This document shows, piece after piece, positions 59,741 to 64,000 of a stretch of 64,000 nt of DNA. The notes beneath the pieces were generated by a model. The model was not told where the DNA came from, did no database searches, and was given only the letters and a program-made list of their open reading frames with translations. Within the stretch, counting starts at the first letter, position 1; each line of letters starts with the position of its first letter. The position numbers and the translations under genes were made by a program. The DNA is from Diphasiastrum complanatum (taxonomy: Eukaryota; Streptophyta; Lycopodiopsida; Lycopodiales; Lycopodiaceae). The stretch is taken from assembly GCA_029204225.1 (NCBI GenBank), contig CM055107.1, positions 13,385,382-13,449,381 on the forward strand, read 5' to 3'.

Positions 59741-60260
59741 AAAGACTCGTGTAGGTACAGTTTGTGTAGTCATAATCCATATATTTTGCTGCATTTTTAG
59801 CAAACATGCAATTCTTATTTGAGATCTTTGTCCAATTTACATTAGATGGTTGTGCTAATTCCTTCGATCTATAGTGTGTATCTTGCCCCCTACCTGTGCT
59901 ATTTTGTTGGGTTTTGAGCAAGATGAAGTGATAAGATGTAAAGTTTTGTTATTTGTACATGAGGAAGCAAGAACTTATTTGAATAGCTTTGCTCTTTAGT
60001 GCTAGCTTTTATCATGATCAAATTTCCCTTCACCTTCAAAGAACTGAAGAAACTCTGTATGTTGGTTTTTGTGGAAATGTATGAAAGCTGATGTGGATGT
60101 ATATTTGTGCATGTGACTTGCACCTACTCTTGGGTTCTGATGAAGTGAGTAGGGATGTCATATCGTGTAGTCTAGGTTATGCATGATGAAGTTGATGGTC
60201 TAAGATTTTGTGGTTGGACTCCATCAGGTCGAAGGTTGCATGTCTATTTTGCTATGTCTT
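59741..60260. repeat. Dispersed repeat related to 19.8-20.6 kb
   Basis: Shared blocks: the region around 59808 (GCAAACATGCAATTCTTATTTGAGATC) matches 20106 (GCAGACGTGCAATACTCATTTGAGATT), and 60089-60240 matches 20391-20525, both in the same orientation and order. Confidence 0.55.
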
Positions 60261-60801
60261 GTATTATCCTAGATATAACATCCATATATGTGTAGCTATA
60301 CTCTGTTGTTGTTTATGAGCTTTGTGAGGCATCCATATACTATCAACGTCATCCTCAAGAGACTGAGTCACACCCCTTCTAGGAAGCCATTGGTAAAAGA
60401 AAGATGTAATGGATATTTCTACAGTCACCTAAGGTGCTCGTCTAAGACTACATGTCTTGTATCATCAATGCTAGAGACCTTGAATCCTTGTAAGAGATGA
60501 AAAACTAAATTGTTGCAAAATAAGTAGTGACGTTGACCCCTAATCTCTTACTAGATAGAACTACAAAAAGTATATGTGAGAGAAGAAGCAGAAGAAGAAG
60601 CTTTTTTAACGTCTTTTCCATGCCAAAAGGCGTATAAGACGAAGGAGTACATCAGATAAAGTGGAACCAAGATGGAGCAATGCCGTCAAACAACATAACT
60701 AAAAACCAAACTAACTAAGAAGAGGATAATGTCCAGGATTATATGATACGAAGACCATTTACAGATTCAACTGGCATCTCTTCAGTGCTCTAACTCTCTC
60801 A

Positions 60802-61209
<408 letters not shown>

Positions 61210-61269
61210 CAAGGCGTCTCCCTTTGTGTTCTTCAAAGGCATGCTTTTTGTGGCGGAGTGTTGTGGAGA

Positions 61270-62829
61270 GATCTACAATAGTACAAAGTGCAAATGGTTC
61301 ATGCAGACGTGCATAAGCAACACGGAGGTGTAAGGAGCAACACTCATCATCAAACCAAGGAGGCCAAATAGGATGAGAGGATATGGAAGGACGTCAATAA
61401 GGTTTCGATGGAAAGGATATGGAGGCAGCAATATGAAGAAGTGGTGAGAAAGTCGGCCTGTGACATGTCCGATTGAGTTGGCTGAGATCATGGTAACTCT
61501 CATGTCATCACAATCCATGGCTCGTATGCGTAACCGGTCAGTAACATCATGACAGTCAACCTGTCTCGCAACAGTCGACCTGTCTCGCAACGATTTTGGC
61601 ATTAAAGTCGCTAGTGAGAAGAACATACCCTCAATTAGTGAATTTGACAGTGGCTACAAAAGATCAACATAGGGAGAACTGATGCCTTCCACAAAGGAAG
61701 AGGACTCTGGAGGGAAGCAGCAAGCCGCAATATAGAGATCCTTGTCCAAGCCAATGTCGCACCTTGAGATGTGAACCTAGACATATCGTGCATGTTCATC
61801 ATGCCTGATGAACTCCATGACTGGATGTAAGGACTCCTGATATAAGCATGCGACACCACTTGAACCTTTGCCACTCGTGAATCTCGTCTCAGTCCTATAT
61901 ATTGAATCCCATTTGTATCCTTAGCATGTAGGTAGTCCTCTGACCTAGCTCTCATGTGTCTCCATAAAGAATAGAATGTCTCTCCCTATAATGAAATCTG
62001 TAAGATTTTCAACACTAGATGATGAGTGTACATTACAATTCCAAACTCCAATACGTAACTGGTGTGGGCAGGGCGCTTGGATGCACCTATGCTTGAGGAC
62101 CCCGACTCCTTATTGGCGAGAGCCGCCAGGAGCACTTCAAGATAACGAACTCGGCCATCATGGTGAATCACCCGTCGCCCTGATATCTTAGCTTCCTAGA
62201 AAGCTTAACGTTTTTCTACCACTTGTATGTAGGTAAGGTTGTCATCCATGAAATTGTCTTTCAATTTGGCTCTTTTTCTTAAACGCATTCCTACGATCAA
62301 TGATTAAAGTAAAACGAACGATAAAGGTGGTGTTATCTCGTCTTGTGTGCCATGCTGTATCCAGTCCTTCACTAGCATGGCTGAGTGTGGGGTCAAGAAA
62401 ATGCTTTGCCTTTGCAATAGCATTTTGAGCTTCATAATACCACACACACTGTAATATTGAGAGCTTTATTTTCACGAAGTCTCTCCTCCATAAGAGTGGG
62501 CGTGTGCTCTCAGTTGAGACGACTAAACAAAAAGCCATGAGATGGGCTATCGAGGTAATCATAGCAGGGGAAGCTATTTTGGTAGCACTGGTGACGACTG
62601 TGTCTGTGATTCTGATTATGGTTGGTATGGGATCTCCGAATGAGAGCACATGTGGTACATCTGGAGGCTCTAGTAGCAGGCAGGTGAGGTGCCATACATT
62701 GTCTCTGATCTTGATGACGGTCTCTTCTTGGAATAGGTGTATCCTCATCACACTACTCTGAGTCCATCTGTGGTTTCCTTTTGGAGAAGAAAGCTGTGAT
62801 CTGAGGCTGTGGATCTTGATTGTACTCAC
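61270..62829 (-). mobile_element. LINE copy: ORF1 and APE endonuclease (minus strand)
   Basis: The frame 62829-62242 is an ORF1-like region that ends with DTAWHTRRDN and, after a frame change, DDNLTYIQV ... HHDGRVRYL (the same ORF1 end as at 60.8 kb). It is followed by AALANKESG and the endonuclease start, matching the plus-strand copy at 48.26-49.2 kb in nucleotide sequence over about 800 bp (for example GGAGACACATGAGAGC). Frameshifts are numerous. The fragment stops near 61270. Confidence 0.75.
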
Positions 62830-63671
62830 TGTAGACTAAAGGATGTTACCATAAAGCTTCACGATGACTTGCCCAATCATGATAGTATTGTAGTTATCTG
62901 GTCTCATGGGATTACCACTCTTATGGATGGGGTACAAGGAGGAGGGAAACTAGTAATGATTGGTCGGTGAAGGAGCTCAGAAAGTATGGGAGCGAGTGTA
63001 TCAGGAGTGTGGATAAGGAGCTCAGATGCCGAATCCTTAACATCACATGACTTGTTCTCATCTTCTTAATGGCTGCAAGGACCATATCGGATATAAAAAA
63101 AGGAATTTAGAAGGACGAGGAGAGATGCCAATGGGTGTGTTAGTAGGAATAGTGTAAAAGGTGGTGGCATAGTCAGTCAAAGTGAAGATCAGTTAGTGAA
63201 GGAGGTCAAGAGCTTGTGCCAAAAGGCTCCATTGGAGGAACTAAAGAGAAGGTTGATAAGCCTTCTCCCTGGATTGCTTCATAGTGCGTCTTGCATCAGA
63301 GAGGAGGTGGGATGAGTGGTGTTGTGCACGGACAACTTGTTGGTGATAATAATGGCATCAGAGCCATACCAAGGTTGTTTAGTGGATCAAGATGAGGAGG
63401 ATTGGGTTGAGATATATGAGAAGAGAAGGCTAGAGAGATAACAGTGGTGAAAGGCAGCTTGAGACTCCAAAGCGTATATCAAAATGATGGAGTACGGCGA
63501 TGAAAGTATCCTGGTACAAAGGGATGTAGGTCTGATCGGAAGTGTATTTGGTGCCCGGTTGAGAGTGGAGGAGAAGGGTGTGAGGTTAGAGATAGGGCGT
63601 GTGATGTGGCCAAGGTGGAAAGAGAGGCCCACTATTGGATGATGGATCTGATTAGGACTGAGTGTCAACAC
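62830..63671 (-). mobile_element. LINE copy: endonuclease C-terminus to RT start (minus strand)
   Basis: Minus strand, high to low: VGLSFHLGHITRPISN near 63600 (the SDH...SF.LG end of the endonuclease, as at 49.1 kb), the linker DMVLAAIKKMRTSH near 63070, and in broken frames NYNTIMIGQVIVKLYGNIL near 62870, the RT start seen also at 1-285. It abuts the ORF1 of the next copy at about 62830. Confidence 0.7.
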
Positions 63672-64000
63672 TCAATAATTCAAATATGTGATTGCTGGGG
63701 GTGAAGGATTTAAATCTGACTAGAAGGCAAGCTTTGAGGGTATTTACTACTCTGCATAATAGAACTCAAAATGTTGAATATTTTTTCTCTGGAGTTAACA
63801 TCAGACAGTCGAAAGGAATATAAGAAAGCTTTATGTCTCGACTACTTATCGTTTACTGTCAATTGCATTGCTGAGTTCACAGAAAATATATTCTCTTATC
63901 ATTTTTGGAAATTAACCTGGCAGAAATCTAACATGTATGGTATGTTTTTTTTTTGAAATGTTTGAGATGCTAGGAATTATTTCAATAAGTTACTTCACTG
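63672..64000. other. Noncoding DNA at the window edge
   Basis: Nothing recognised. Confidence 0.35.

Overview
This window looks like nuclear DNA of a seed plant. It is AT-rich, full of long (GA)n and (CA)n microsatellites, and mostly made of decayed retrotransposons. Only two host genes can be supported. The long transposon-filled introns suggest a large genome, possibly a gymnosperm, but the species cannot be read from the sequence.

Host genes. (1) On the minus strand at 10733-13428 is an intact three-exon B-box/CCT transcription factor of the CONSTANS-like (BBX) family. I predict 486 residues, with one B-box at the N-terminus and a CCT domain completed by a 27-base last exon. (2) On the plus strand from about 45.25 kb to beyond the right edge lies the 5' part of an acidic, RRM-containing hnRNP Q/R-like gene. 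Coding exon 1 is 46355-46825 and coding exon 2 is 58928-59044. The 12.1-kb intron between them cuts the first RRM between RNP2 and RNP1.

Transposon layout. 1-2.25 kb: a LINE fragment interrupted by a Copia LTR, a primer-binding site and a 372-codon gag-like open frame. 2.3-10.2 kb: a possible orphan exon, a Copia gag scrap, a tRNA-derived SINE, a 45-G homopolymer and a foldback element. 14.4-20.6 kb: GC-rich hairpins upstream of the BBX gene, a LINE 3' end carrying a PD-(D/E)XK-like domain, and several minisatellites. 20.8-29.6 kb: degenerate Copia pieces, a 216-bp duplication and a ~110-bp tandem array. 29.6-43.6 kb: a nest of four Copia elements. Element A (30223-36592, both LTRs, target duplication TTATC) sits in the LTR of D, D sits in the RNase H region of B, and B sits in C. 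46.8-58.9 kb, the hnRNP intron: a LINE endonuclease fragment, a truncated Copia, a chromovirus-like Gypsy with a hAT-like MITE inside it, and a second Gypsy integrase fragment. 60.7-63.7 kb: a cluster of minus-strand LINE fragments (ORF1, endonuclease, start of RT).

Putting the LINE pieces together suggests a family with an APE-type endonuclease, an RT and a C-terminal restriction-like nuclease domain. Dual-nuclease architecture of this kind is known from Dualen-type elements. This, plus three TTCGCGAA palindromes spaced about 40 bp apart in the Copia A LTRs, are the most interesting signals. I see no operon-like or defence-like novel system.
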